Source: Bacteroidota bacterium (GTDB lineage Bacteria > Bacteroidota > Ignavibacteria > Ignavibacteriales > Ignavibacteriaceae). Taken from it: 64,000 nt of DNA. This document shows, one piece after another, positions 34,581 through 43,412 of this stretch. Numbering within the stretch: the stretch's first letter is position 1; every line of letters begins with the position of its first letter. Where the stretch lies: contig JAKAKL010000109.1 of the NCBI GenBank assembly GCA_021824565.1, forward strand, positions 39,593-103,592. The letters run 5' to 3'. Both the position numbers and the translations under genes were made by a program. A model generated the notes under the pieces. That model saw nothing but the letters and a program-made list of their open reading frames with translations, did not search any database and had not been told where the DNA came from.

Positions 34581-35849
34581 ATGATTAGAAAAATATTTTT
34601 GTTCTTATTACTAATAAATACTTTTTTATTTTGTTCGTCCAAAGAAGAATTAAAAAAGCAGATAGATAACTTACTAACTTCTCTTCCTTTATCAACAGTG
34701 CCTGCAATAATTATTTACAATCCGCAAACACGAGATACTATATACAGCATAAACGCGACCGAAACTATGATTCCAGCTTCCAATACAAAGTTATTTACCA
34801 CAGCGGCAGCACTGAACCTGATGGGCGAAAACTATAACCTTTCTACTAAAATCTTTACTGATGGGAAAATCAAAAATGGAATATTAGACGGAAATCTTTT
34901 TATTAAAGGTTACGGCAATTCTGTTTTTACAGAACAAGACTTGAAAAAAATGATACGTGAACTAAAAGTAAAAGGAATAAAAAAAATACGCGGAAATGTT
35001 ATCGGCGACGATTCTTTCTTTGATGAGGATTATTTCCGTGACGATTGGATAATCGACGAGCTTGATAATGTAAACCTTCCTGCGATATCAGCGCTGGTTT
35101 TAGATAGAAACAGAATGCCTGTTCGCGAAAAAGTAAGAATTAGAAAAGGCAGAAGAATGAGGATTAAATATATTAATGCGTATAAAAATGTTTCCAATCC
35201 TCCGCTTTACGCTGCGCAGGTTTTGAAAAAAGATCTTGCAAGGAACGGGATCAAAGTCTTTGGCATTGCTGAAAAAGGAATTACTCCTGCTAAAGCAAAA
35301 ATTCTTTCCGAATCCGGCATCCTTTTAAAAGATTTGATAAAAATTATTAATAAACACAGCGATAATTTTTTAGCAGAATGTCTTTTTAAAACTATCGGCG
35401 CCGTCTATGCTCATACTCAAGGCAATGCTTTTTATTCCACTCAAGCGGTGATGAAGTTTATTAAAGATAATGGCATTTATTCCGACAGCACTTCTTTGGT
35501 AGACGGTTCAGGGCTTTCCAGATATGACTTTGTTACAGTCGGCGCGATCGCCGGAGTATTAGAAAAAATGTATTTCGATCAGAAAAATTTTCAAGCATAT
35601 CTAAACTCACTAAGCATTGCCGGAGTAGATGGAACTCTGCGCTACCGAATGATCGGCACTCCTGCTGAAAATAATTTTCACGGCAAGACAGGCACGCTGT
35701 CGGGTATTTCCTCTCTGTCGGGTTACTTGATCAGACCCAACGGAAATGATCTTATCGTAAGTATTTTGTTTCATTATCAATATGACAGCGCAAATTATTA
35801 CAGGGGAATTGAAAATAGAATTGTAGAAGAATTGGCTGAGTGGAAATAA
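34581..35849 (+). CDS. dacB: D-alanyl-D-alanine carboxypeptidase/endopeptidase, PBP4 (S13)
   Basis: 422 residues with an N-terminal signal (KIFLFLLLINTFLFC). Penicillin-binding triad: SxxK at Ser67-Lys70 (SNTK), SxN in HSDNFLAE (about 257) and KTG in HGKTGTLSG (about 374). The 190-residue insertion between the first two motifs is the class C PBP domain pair. It trims or cleaves peptidoglycan cross-links in the periplasm. The insertion is shorter than in E. coli PBP4. It is flanked by an AT-rich 206-bp spacer upstream and a bidirectional terminator downstream. Confidence 0.93.
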   Translation: MIRKIFLFLLLINTFLFCSSKEELKKQIDNLLTSLPLSTVPAIIIYNPQTRDTIYSINATETMIPASNTKLFTTAAALNLMGENYNLSTKIFTDGKIKNGILDGNLFIKGYGNSVFTEQDLKKMIRELKVKGIKKIRGNVIGDDSFFDEDYFRDDWIIDELDNVNLPAISALVLDRNRMPVREKVRIRKGRRMRIKYINAYKNVSNPPLYAAQVLKKDLARNGIKVFGIAEKGITPAKAKILSESGILLKDLIKIINKHSDNFLAECLFKTIGAVYAHTQGNAFYSTQAVMKFIKDNGIYSDSTSLVDGSGLSRYDFVTVGAIAGVLEKMYFDQKNFQAYLNSLSIAGVDGTLRYRMIGTPAENNFHGKTGTLSGISSLSGYLIRPNGNDLIVSILFHYQYDSANYYRGIENRIVEELAEWK

Positions 35850-35850
35850 A

Positions 35851-35878
35851 AAAGCCTTGAGGAAATTTTCAAGGCTTT
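35851..35878. terminator. Bidirectional terminator between PBP4 and secG
   Basis: Ten-base arms AAAGCCTTGA and TCAAGGCTTT around GGAAATTT, with A-rich sequence on the left and T-rich on the right, so it can end transcripts of both convergent genes (PBP4, secG). Confidence 0.8.
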
Positions 35879-35893
35879 AAATTATTTAGTTCT

Positions 35894-36253
35894 TTATTTG
35901 CTCGGGCTGTTATTCTGCTGAACAGGCGTCGTTGACGGCGGCAAACTTCCTGACTGCGGAATCTCCTGCCTGCCTGACCTCTGAATGATACTTTCACGCT
36001 GGCTTGCGGTTGATTGACCCGGCAGAAAAAACAAATTTATAATTATTGCAAGTGCGGCTAAACTGCCAGCCAGCCACCAAGTAGCTTTACTTAAAAAATC
36101 TGCTGTTCTTCTGCTGCCGAACATAGTTCCCATTGCAGAACCGCCTGCTCCAAATGTGCCCGAAAGTCCTTCTCCTTTGCTTGCCTGCATTAATACAATA
36201 ACCATCAGCAGTATAGAAATGACAGTCGATAATAAAACTAAAAATGTATACAT
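35894..36253 (-). CDS. secG: Protein-export membrane protein SecG
   Basis: 119 residues with two membrane helices: YTFLVLLSTVISILLMVIVLMQ and WWLAGSLAALAIIINLFFL. The intervening MQASKGEGLSGTFGAGGSAMGTMFGSR is the SecG signature that lies against SecY. The C-terminal tail is low-complexity (Ser, Gln, Pro). It assists SecYEG translocation with SecA, which is encoded at 43413. It follows the tRNA gene by 22 nt on the same strand. Confidence 0.96.
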   Translation of the reverse strand: MYTFLVLLSTVISILLMVIVLMQASKGEGLSGTFGAGGSAMGTMFGSRRTADFLSKATWWLAGSLAALAIIINLFFLPGQSTASQRESIIQRSGRQEIPQSGSLPPSTTPVQQNNSPSK

Positions 36254-36275
36254 ATTTATAACTCCTAAAAATTCG

Positions 36276-36349
36276 TAGCGGGGGAGGGATTCGAACCCCC
36301 GACACGTGGATTATGATTCCACTGCTCTAACCAACTGAGCTACCCCGCC
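36276..36349 (-). tRNA. tRNA with CAT anticodon (Met elongator type)
   Basis: A 74-nt cloverleaf on the minus strand. Acceptor strands GGCGGGG and CCCCGCT pair with one G-U at the end; the D arm is GTAGCTCAGTTGGTTAGAGC; the anticodon loop ATCATAA carries CAT between GTGGA and TCCAC; the T arm includes GGTTCGAATCC. The discriminator is A and CCA is not encoded. CAT is read as elongator Met; a lysidine-modified tRNA-Ile is possible. The lack of the initiator's unpaired first base and GGG stem argues against initiator. Confidence 0.93.
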
Positions 36350-36416
36350 TCTTTCTTTTTTTGAGAACGCAAATATAAAAACATTTGCTCTAATAACAAA
36401 AATTCAAATAGAATTA

Positions 36417-37409
36417 TTATTTGCCTTCTTCAATCGATTTCCACAAGAAATCAAGCAATTCCTGCAATCCCTGCCCGCTTGCTGACGAAAATAAAAGCAG
36501 CGGCGAATCCGCATTCTTTATTTTTTTCTTGGACATCTTTTTTATCTCACCTGGCTCAACCAAGTCTATTTTTGACAAAGAAACTATTTTCTTTTTCTGC
36601 GCAAGCTTTGGGCTGTAACTTTTCAGCTCATTTAACAAGATATTATAATCATGCTGATAATTTTCAGAAGTAATGTCTATTAGAAAAAGAAGTATTTTCG
36701 TTCTCTCAATATGCCTTAAAAATTTATGTCCTAAACCTTTGCCTTCGTGTGCACCTTCAATAATTCCTGGAATATCGGCTACTGTAAAACTTTGATAATC
36801 TTTATATCTTACAATACCTAAGTTCGGCTCTAAAGTAGTAAAAGGATAATCCGCAATTTTAGGTTTTGCCGATGAGATAGTTGATATCAAAGTCGATTTT
36901 CCCGCATTGGGAAAACCGACAAGTCCTACGTCGGCAATTAATTTAAGCTCAAAAATTATTTTTCTTCCTTCGCCGGGTTTACCCGGTTCGGCAAAACGCG
37001 GAGCTTGATTTGTGGGTGTTGCAAAGTTGCTGTTGCCTTTACCGCCTTTGCCGCCCTTGGCCGCAATGAACCTTTTCCCGTCTTCATCAAGATCGCAGAT
37101 AACTTTTCCCAATTCATAATCCTTTATAACGGTGCCAACCGGAACTTTTATAATTATGTCGCTACCGTTTTTACCGTCTTTCAGAGCACTTGCGCCGTTA
37201 TCGCCTTTGCCGGCTTTGTAATGCCTTTTATATCTGAAGTCTAACAAAGTTGAAAGATTATGATGGGCTTCGATAATAACATCGCCGCCTTTTCCACCGT
37301 TACCTCCGGATGGTCCTCCTTTAGGAACATACTTTTCTCTTCTAAAAGTGACTGCGCCGTCGCCGCCGTTACCGGCCGCTATTTCTATCTCCGCGTAATC
37401 TATAAACAT
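36417..37409 (-). CDS. obgE: GTPase Obg/CgtA
   Basis: 330 residues. The glycine-rich OBG fold opens the protein (GGDGAVTFRREKYVPKGGPSGGNGGKGGDV), then the GTPase: G1 GFPNAGKST (about 167), DIPG, and SKID as G4-like motif. It is an essential ribosome-assembly and stress GTPase, acting on 50S maturation. The C-terminal domain of some Obg proteins is absent. It is placed 2 nt after an unrecognised acidic protein and upstream of the tRNA and secG on the same strand. Confidence 0.96.
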   Translation of the reverse strand: MFIDYAEIEIAAGNGGDGAVTFRREKYVPKGGPSGGNGGKGGDVIIEAHHNLSTLLDFRYKRHYKAGKGDNGASALKDGKNGSDIIIKVPVGTVIKDYELGKVICDLDEDGKRFIAAKGGKGGKGNSNFATPTNQAPRFAEPGKPGEGRKIIFELKLIADVGLVGFPNAGKSTLISTISSAKPKIADYPFTTLEPNLGIVRYKDYQSFTVADIPGIIEGAHEGKGLGHKFLRHIERTKILLFLIDITSENYQHDYNILLNELKSYSPKLAQKKKIVSLSKIDLVEPGEIKKMSKKKIKNADSPLLLFSSASGQGLQELLDFLWKSIEEGK

Positions 37410-37411
37410 GG

Positions 37412-38956
37412 TTAAACCTGGTCAAAATAATTTGAAACTGAGTTGGTTAATGTAACGGCTTCTTTGGAATAAGGATTTACACGGTAAGTCAGAAAAACAG
37501 TCTTCAAGATTTCAGTAGCTTCGTCATAAGAAATACATTCTGAAATTTTTTCCATAGTGCTCTCAAAATCATCCCGGTCTTCGTTGAAAACGGTAGAAAT
37601 AATTTTTCTAATATCTTTTCTGCTGAGATATTCATAGATGTCTTTGTCAAAGCGCTTTACAATTTTTTTATTGTTGCTGGAAGTTTGTTCGGCAAATCCC
37701 TTTTCTTCATGAAGATCAATTTTATCCTTTTCTTCGTCAGCATCTAAACTAATCACGTCATCATTTTCGCCAGGCTCGTCGCTAGCAGTATCGGACAATT
37801 CTTCTTTTTTATCTTCTTCAGCCAAAAAATAATCGGTATTTGATTTAGGCTCATCTTCAACAACTTCAAATTCAAAATCACTAAGATCCGATTTTATTTC
37901 GTTCAATTCTGCTTCTATCGATTTTAGTTCCGAATCATAAATCGAAAGCAGATCAACTTCTTCTTTCCCTTCATCTTCCTTAGTTTCCGCTTCCTCTTCG
38001 ATGCCGCGGATTTTTGGTTCTTCCTCTTTTAATTTGATCTCATCCGCCGGTTCTTCTTTTGATGTCATGTCTTCAGCGGCAGGACTTTCCTTTACAACTT
38101 TATTTTTGTTAGAACTAGTTTGCACTTCTGATTTCACGTCTAACAAAGCGCTGCTTTCTTCAAGTTCAAGTTCCTCTTTGAAAGAGGTTGGTATTTCAAC
38201 CGGCGCTGATGAATACAAAACCTTTCGCACGTCTTCCAGATTAAAATTTTGATTTATATCGGCGGAAAAATATTTTCTTATCTTAAACTGATATTCAATT
38301 AAATTTTTTTCTTTCAGAAATAATTCAATATACGACGGCGATATTTTAGTTTTATTTACTGCTCCTTCGTTAAAAAATTCTGCAAAAGTGAAAATAGTAT
38401 TGTCCAATAGCTTTTCCGGCTCATTTGAAAAAAGCTCCTTATCAATTTTAGTCAGGATCGCCTCGAACTCCGTTACGCTTAATGTTGATAATTTCCTCTT
38501 GCCGAGATAGGCGAGAAAAATATTCTTAATATAATCGTAAAAATAAATGTAGTTGAAAGCCAGCTTGATCTCTTCCGCGCTCCTGTTCTCAGCTTCGTTG
38601 AATGCAAGCTTTACAAGCGACCAGCGGGGACGCACAAGAAAGTTTATGTTAAATGAAACCGCCTGGAGCATTAATTTTTTTACATCTTCAAAAGAAATTT
38701 TCTTGCCTTTCTTTATCTCTTCCGAAATCAATGCGAAATGTTTTGCAATCTCTGCACCGGAATAATCAAAGACAGAATCCCGCAGCAGCTTTTTCCTATC
38801 TTCATAAATTAAGAAATCAAGCTCCGCTGAAACATATTTTATTATCGCCGGATGAACGTCGCTCGCTAATAATTTATCAAATGTAAAAAAAGAACCGAAC
38901 TTCTTCACCTTGTTCAAGCTTACATCTGTAATAAATTTAATTTCTTTTTCAAACAT
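37412..38956 (-). CDS. Unrecognised acidic protein upstream of obg
   Basis: 514 residues, no signal peptide and no clear membrane helix. The first 250 residues are a helical domain rich in Lys, Leu and Phe; residues about 260-430 are strongly acidic, disordered-looking and Ser/Glu/Asp-rich (EEEAETKEDEGKEE, DDVISLDADEEKD); the last 80 residues are again folded, with KRFDKDIYEYLSRKDIRKIIS and an EAVTL end. I do not recognise the family. The 2-nt gap to obg indicates coupled translation, which suggests a role near ribosome assembly, by context only. A hairpin terminator lies between it and sdhB upstream. Confidence 0.6.
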   Translation of the reverse strand: MFEKEIKFITDVSLNKVKKFGSFFTFDKLLASDVHPAIIKYVSAELDFLIYEDRKKLLRDSVFDYSGAEIAKHFALISEEIKKGKKISFEDVKKLMLQAVSFNINFLVRPRWSLVKLAFNEAENRSAEEIKLAFNYIYFYDYIKNIFLAYLGKRKLSTLSVTEFEAILTKIDKELFSNEPEKLLDNTIFTFAEFFNEGAVNKTKISPSYIELFLKEKNLIEYQFKIRKYFSADINQNFNLEDVRKVLYSSAPVEIPTSFKEELELEESSALLDVKSEVQTSSNKNKVVKESPAAEDMTSKEEPADEIKLKEEEPKIRGIEEEAETKEDEGKEEVDLLSIYDSELKSIEAELNEIKSDLSDFEFEVVEDEPKSNTDYFLAEEDKKEELSDTASDEPGENDDVISLDADEEKDKIDLHEEKGFAEQTSSNNKKIVKRFDKDIYEYLSRKDIRKIISTVFNEDRDDFESTMEKISECISYDEATEILKTVFLTYRVNPYSKEAVTLTNSVSNYFDQV

Positions 38957-38988
38957 CTTATTCTCTTAGAAATGATAACACAAAATAA

Positions 38989-39020
38989 AAAAATCCCGAC
39001 TAAAATGAATCGGGATTTTT
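38989..39020 (-). terminator. Terminator after the succinate dehydrogenase operon
   Basis: Arms AAAAATCCCGA and TCGGGATTTTT around CTAAAATGAA; on the minus strand the stem is followed by a T-rich run. It lies 24 bp beyond the SdhB stop. Confidence 0.85.
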
Positions 39021-39044
39021 AACAATCTACAAGGTAATTAAAAA

Positions 39045-39815
39045 TTACTCTTCTACATTTTGTGAACTTAACGAGGCTATCAAAAACTCACGGTTCAACC
39101 TTGCAATATTCCTTACGGAAATTCCTTTCGGGCATTCCGCTTCGCAGGCGTAAGTATTCGTGCAGCTTCCGAATCCCATTTCGTCCATCGTTGCAACCAT
39201 AGCCTCAACACGCTCTTTTCTTTCCGACTGACCCTGCGGCAGCAAAGCGAATTGTGAAACCTTAGCTGAAACAAACAGCATTGCCGATCCGTTCTTACAT
39301 GCAGCAACGCAAGCGCCGCAGCCGATGCATGCAGCCGAGTCAAAAGCTTCGGAAGCAATATTCTTGTTTATCGGGATTTCGTTTGCGTCGGGAACGCCGC
39401 CGGTATTTACGGAAATGTAGCCTCCGGCTTGAATAATTTTATCGAATGCCGAGCGGTCAACTGCGAGATCTTTTATCACCGGGAAAGCCTTCGCCCTGAA
39501 CGGCTCGATGTAAATTGTATCGCCGTCTTTGAAATGTCTCATGTGAAGCTGGCATGTAGCAATTTTCGGAATCGGACCGTGCGGCTGTCCGTTGATTACA
39601 AGACCGCATGTGCCGCAGATTCCTTCGCGGCAGTCGCTTTCAAAAACTACTGGCTCTTCGCTCCTTCTTTCAAGATCGTTATTTAGTTCGTCAAGCATTT
39701 CAAGTATCGATGCATCTGGAGAAACTGAAACACTGTAATCTTTAAATGCTCCGACTGCTTTCGGAGACGGCTGTCTCCAGATTTTTAATTTTAAGTTCAA
39801 ATTATTCCCATTCAT
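39045..39815 (-). CDS. sdhB: Succinate dehydrogenase/fumarate reductase iron-sulfur subunit
   Basis: 256 residues. [2Fe-2S] cysteines are in CREGICGTCGLVINGQPHGP, the [4Fe-4S] in CIGCGACVAACKNGS, and the third cluster in CTNTYACEAECPKG. The protein moves electrons from SdhA flavin to the membrane subunit. Its start overlaps the SdhA stop by one base (TAATG). The residue order and longer N-terminus fit type-B complexes. Together with the two following minus-strand-upstream genes it makes the C-A-B operon. Confidence 0.95.
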   Translation of the reverse strand: MNGNNLNLKLKIWRQPSPKAVGAFKDYSVSVSPDASILEMLDELNNDLERRSEEPVVFESDCREGICGTCGLVINGQPHGPIPKIATCQLHMRHFKDGDTIYIEPFRAKAFPVIKDLAVDRSAFDKIIQAGGYISVNTGGVPDANEIPINKNIASEAFDSAACIGCGACVAACKNGSAMLFVSAKVSQFALLPQGQSERKERVEAMVATMDEMGFGSCTNTYACEAECPKGISVRNIARLNREFLIASLSSQNVEE

Positions 39816-41725
39816 TATTTGTAACTCCTCTGGGCTAATTTAACATATTCAAAATTTAATTCTTCTTTATTGAGATTCCATTTGCCGGCTTCTTCAAACT
39901 GCCATGCGCCAACGTACCGGAAATTTTCATCGTCGCGCTTTGCTTCGCCTTCTTCTGTCTGATATTCTTCTCTGAAATGACCTCCGCATGATTCGTTCCG
40001 GTGGAGCGCATCGACAGCCATCAGCTCGCCGAGTTCAAGATAATCTGCAACTCTTCCGGCTCGTTCCAATGTTTGATTCAAATCTTTCGACTGACCGACA
40101 ACGTTAACGTCTTTCCAGAATTCTTCGCGAAGTTCTTTGATTTCTCCGATGACTTCTTTTAAACCTTTTTCATTTCGCGCCATGCCGACTTTATTCCACA
40201 TCAGCTTGCCGAGCTTTTTATGAAAATCATCAACAGTGCGTTTACCTTTTATAGAAAGAAGCTTCTTAACTCTGTTTTCTACTTCCTCGGTATCTTTCTT
40301 AAAAGATTCATGCGCTGCTGTTACCGCGGTAAACTTTGTCGATGCAAGATAATTTCCAATCGTATAAGGGATAACGAAATATCCGTCAGCTAATCCCTGC
40401 ATCAACGCGCTTGCGCCAAGCCTATTTGCGCCGTGATCCGAAAAGTTTGCTTCGCCGAGCACAAACAATCCCGGAACGTTGCTCATCAAATTGTAATCTA
40501 CCCATAAGCCTCCCATAGTGTAATGAGGTGCCGGATAAATCTTCATAGGAGTTTCGTAAGGATTTTCGCCGGTAATAGTTTGATACATCTCGAACAAGTT
40601 TCCGTACTTCTCTTCAATTGCTTTCTTGCCGAGCCGCTTAATCGAATCTTCAAAATCAAGATAAACAGATTCTCCTCCGTTTGCTCCTCTGCCTTCGTCG
40701 CATACTTCTTTTGCATTCCTCGAAGCAATATCACGCGGAGTTAAATTTCCAAATGAAGGATACTTTCTTTCAAGATAATAATCTCTTTCATCTTCCGGGA
40801 TTTGACTTGCCGGACGTTTATCGCCCGCTTTCTTTGGAACCCAAACCCGTCCGTCGTTCCTTAAGCTTTCGCTCATCAACGTTAGTTTAGATTGATTATC
40901 TCCGTGCAGAGGCAAGCATGTCGGATGTATCTGCGTGTAGCATGGATTTGCAAAGTAAGCGCCTTTTTTATGAGCGCGCCAGATCGCTGTCGCATTGCTG
41001 TTCATCGCGTTAGTTGAAAGGAAAAATACATTTGAATATCCGCCGGTTGCAAGCACCACTGCATGAGCGGAATATTTTTCAATCTCGCCGTTAAGAAGAT
41101 TTCTAACAACAATTCCTCTTGCCTGACCGTCTGCCATTACGAGATCGAGCATTTCTCTTCGAGAGTACATTTTGACAGTGCCTTTTTTGATCTGCCTGCT
41201 TAGAGCGCTGTATGCGCCGAGCAGAAGCTGCTGTCCTGTTTGACCTCTTGCATAAAAAGTTCTTGAAACCTGCGCGCCTCCGAAAGAACGGTTATCTAAC
41301 AGACCGCCGTATTCTCTTGCGAAAGGAACGCCTTGAGCGACGCATTGATCTATAATGTTTCCGCTTACTTCCGCAAGACGGTAAACATTTGCTTCGCGCG
41401 CGCGGAAGTCGCCGCCTTTAACTGTGTCATAAAATAATCTAAAGATAGAATCGCCGTCGTTGGGATAATTCTTTGAAGCGTTTATACCTCCTTGAGCCGC
41501 AATGCTGTGCGCTCTTCGCGGGCTGTCGTGGAAAGAAAACGCATGAACATTGTAGCCAAGCTCTCCTAGCGAAGCAGCTGCAGACGCGCCCGCCAGCCCC
41601 GTTCCTACAACGATGATATCATATTTCCTTTTGTTCGCAGGGTTAACCAACTTCAAATTAAATTTATGATTGGTCCATTTATCCTGTATCGGACCAGCCG
41701 GTATTTTTGAATCTAAATTTGCCAT
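39815..41725 (-). CDS. sdhA: Succinate dehydrogenase/fumarate reductase flavoprotein
   Basis: 636 residues. The FAD motif [15 protein letters not shown] (about 36) and the histidyl-FAD region [15 protein letters not shown] are clear; the active-site THPTCLP-like [20 protein letters not shown] and [12 protein letters not shown] are all present. It oxidises succinate to fumarate or the reverse in the cytoplasm; direction is not readable from sequence. Its stop overlaps the SdhB start and its start abuts the SdhC stop (1-nt overlap at 41725). Confidence 0.96.
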   Translation of the reverse strand: MANLDSKIPAGPIQDKWTNHKFNLKLVNPANKRKYDIIVVGTGLAGASAAASLGELGYNVHAFSFHDSPRRAHSIAAQGGINASKNYPNDGDSIFRLFYDTVKGGDFRAREANVYRLAEVSGNIIDQCVAQGVPFAREYGGLLDNRSFGGAQVSRTFYARGQTGQQLLLGAYSALSRQIKKGTVKMYSRREMLDLVMADGQARGIVVRNLLNGEIEKYSAHAVVLATGGYSNVFFLSTNAMNSNATAIWRAHKKGAYFANPCYTQIHPTCLPLHGDNQSKLTLMSESLRNDGRVWVPKKAGDKRPASQIPEDERDYYLERKYPSFGNLTPRDIASRNAKEVCDEGRGANGGESVYLDFEDSIKRLGKKAIEEKYGNLFEMYQTITGENPYETPMKIYPAPHYTMGGLWVDYNLMSNVPGLFVLGEANFSDHGANRLGASALMQGLADGYFVIPYTIGNYLASTKFTAVTAAHESFKKDTEEVENRVKKLLSIKGKRTVDDFHKKLGKLMWNKVGMARNEKGLKEVIGEIKELREEFWKDVNVVGQSKDLNQTLERAGRVADYLELGELMAVDALHRNESCGGHFREEYQTEEGEAKRDDENFRYVGAWQFEEAGKWNLNKEELNFEYVKLAQRSYK

Positions 41726-42384
41726 TAGTTACCTCCGTGGAAAAATAAAAAGTAAACCGGGATGGATGCAAATAACAACGCAGTTAATATTGCGTACAGC
41801 GTACCGATCTTTTGAATCAGCGGGAAATATTTTTTATGATTCCATCCGAATGTTTGGAACGCGCTCTGGAAACCGTGGTTCAAATGGAATCCAAGAAGGA
41901 TCATAGCGAAAATATAAAATCCCGAATAGACAGGCTGAGCGAACCAGCCGGTAACAAGACCATAAAGATTAATTTCTCCGCCGCTGAAGTTGGAAGGATA
42001 CCAGAACGTTTGCAAATGAATAACGAGAAAAATAAAAATTATGCTTCCGGTCTGGATTGTTGTTCTCGCAAAAATATTTGTCTCTTTAGAGCGGGCGTTA
42101 ACTGCGTACAGGCTTCCTTTGGCTTTCCTGTTTGTCCACCAGAGGACTGCGCCGTTGTATATATGAAGAACAAAAATTATTGTAAGCAAAACTTCTATCA
42201 CCCTCACTATCGGTTCAAATTTTTTCAGCGTACCTGCGTAAGTATTAAACGCGTCCGCACCGGCGAAGAGTGTAAGATTACCAAGAAGGTGGATAATTAA
42301 AAAAATGATTAGCAGCAAACCGGTCAAAGCCATTATAAGCTTTTTGCCGATTGAAGAATTAATGAATGTGCTAAACCAACCCAT
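41725..42384 (-). CDS. sdhC: Succinate dehydrogenase cytochrome b subunit (type B)
   Basis: 219 residues with five membrane helices. It opens with [33 protein letters not shown], has further conserved His residues ([23 protein letters not shown]), consistent with a diheme type-B membrane anchor as in Bacteroidota and epsilonproteobacteria. It moves electrons between the iron-sulfur subunit and menaquinone. First gene of the C-A-B operon; the 430-bp region upstream must hold its promoter. Confidence 0.93.
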   Translation of the reverse strand: MGWFSTFINSSIGKKLIMALTGLLLIIFLIIHLLGNLTLFAGADAFNTYAGTLKKFEPIVRVIEVLLTIIFVLHIYNGAVLWWTNRKAKGSLYAVNARSKETNIFARTTIQTGSIIFIFLVIHLQTFWYPSNFSGGEINLYGLVTGWFAQPVYSGFYIFAMILLGFHLNHGFQSAFQTFGWNHKKYFPLIQKIGTLYAILTALLFASIPVYFLFFHGGN

Positions 42385-42817
42385 TGAACTTCTCCTTAAA
42401 TAGATGATGAAATGTTTGGTTTGTTATGTTGATTATTAATAAAGTATAGGCTTTCATTTCAGTGATGATTCCGGATGTGCAATATTGAGAGCGGCATTTC
42501 TAATTAACTTAAAATTTCTTGCCACTCAAATTATCAATTTAAGTTCAGAAAATCAATTTATCTTTTAGTTTATTCATGTAAAAGTTCGAAGAAAACTAAG
42601 AACTAATTATTAAAAAATGTTAAGATAATATCTAATTCACACAACATGTAAAATAATATGTGAGGAAATATTAAACACGCTTTCTGGGTTATTAGTGGGG
42701 AAATATTCATAATAAATAGACTATCACTCCATCTTTGCTAATATTTATCACATCCAAATTAAATCTTTCTGATTATCATAATGGCACGGACTTTTATAAA
42801 ATACTTAAGTTTCAAAG
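42385..42817. other. Intergenic spacer upstream of sdhCAB
   Basis: 433 AT-rich bases between the divergently oriented sdhC and the four-helix membrane protein. No open frame, RNA or clear operator was found. A TGGCAC at 42782 looks like half a sigma-54 site but lacks the -12 GC. Promoters for both genes are presumed here. Confidence 0.5.
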
Positions 42818-43285
42818 ATGAAGACCTCTGCCAAAACGATTATTACCGCCTGGCTTATTGCCGGCACTCTTGATATTTCTGCCGCTGTTATAAGTTTCCT
42901 AATCTTTTTTAATGGGAAGCTTATTGAACTCTTCCAGTACATTGCAAGCGGCTTGTTCGGAATGAAAGCATTCTCCGGCGGATTATTTATGGCTGCGATG
43001 GGACTGCTCTTTCATTATTTTATCGCTTTGTCATGGACGGTTTTCTTCTATATCATGTATCCCAGGTTAAAATTCTTAAGGAAAAATAATTTTCTAAGCG
43101 GAATACTTTACGGGATTTTTATATGGCTGGTAATGAACTTGATCGTTCTGGAATTAAGCCGGGTACATTCGGTAACCTTTGGCGCTGCGCATACAATAAC
43201 GGGTATTTTAATTCTAATGTTCTGCGTAGGACTGCCCATTTCACTAATCGTGGGCAATTATTACAGCCGTACGCAAAATATTTAG
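42818..43285 (+). CDS. Four-helix integral membrane protein, YagU-like
   Basis: 155 residues, four predicted membrane helices (ITAWLIAGTLDISAAVISFLIFF; GGLFMAAMGLLFHYFIALSWTVFF; SGILYGIFIWLVMNLIVLELS; ITGILILMFCVGLPISLIVGN). Length and layout resemble the YagU/DUF1440 inner membrane proteins, but no single motif settles it. It precedes secA by 127 nt on the same strand. Function unknown. Confidence 0.7.
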   Translation: MKTSAKTIITAWLIAGTLDISAAVISFLIFFNGKLIELFQYIASGLFGMKAFSGGLFMAAMGLLFHYFIALSWTVFFYIMYPRLKFLRKNNFLSGILYGIFIWLVMNLIVLELSRVHSVTFGAAHTITGILILMFCVGLPISLIVGNYYSRTQNI

Positions 43286-43412
43286 AACGGGAAAAAGAAG
43301 ATTTTTACAATAAAATAACACAAGAACCGGGTTTGCCCTTTCTATTTAAATTGCATTTCAACCCTTCAATATTTAATTTTGAGACTCATTATCAAATCAG
43401 AAAAAGGTATAG

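Noticed and set aside
42782..42796. Sigma-54-like promoter (TGGCAC) before the four-helix membrane protein
   Set aside because: The -12 element reads TTTA instead of TTGC, so the essential GC is missing.
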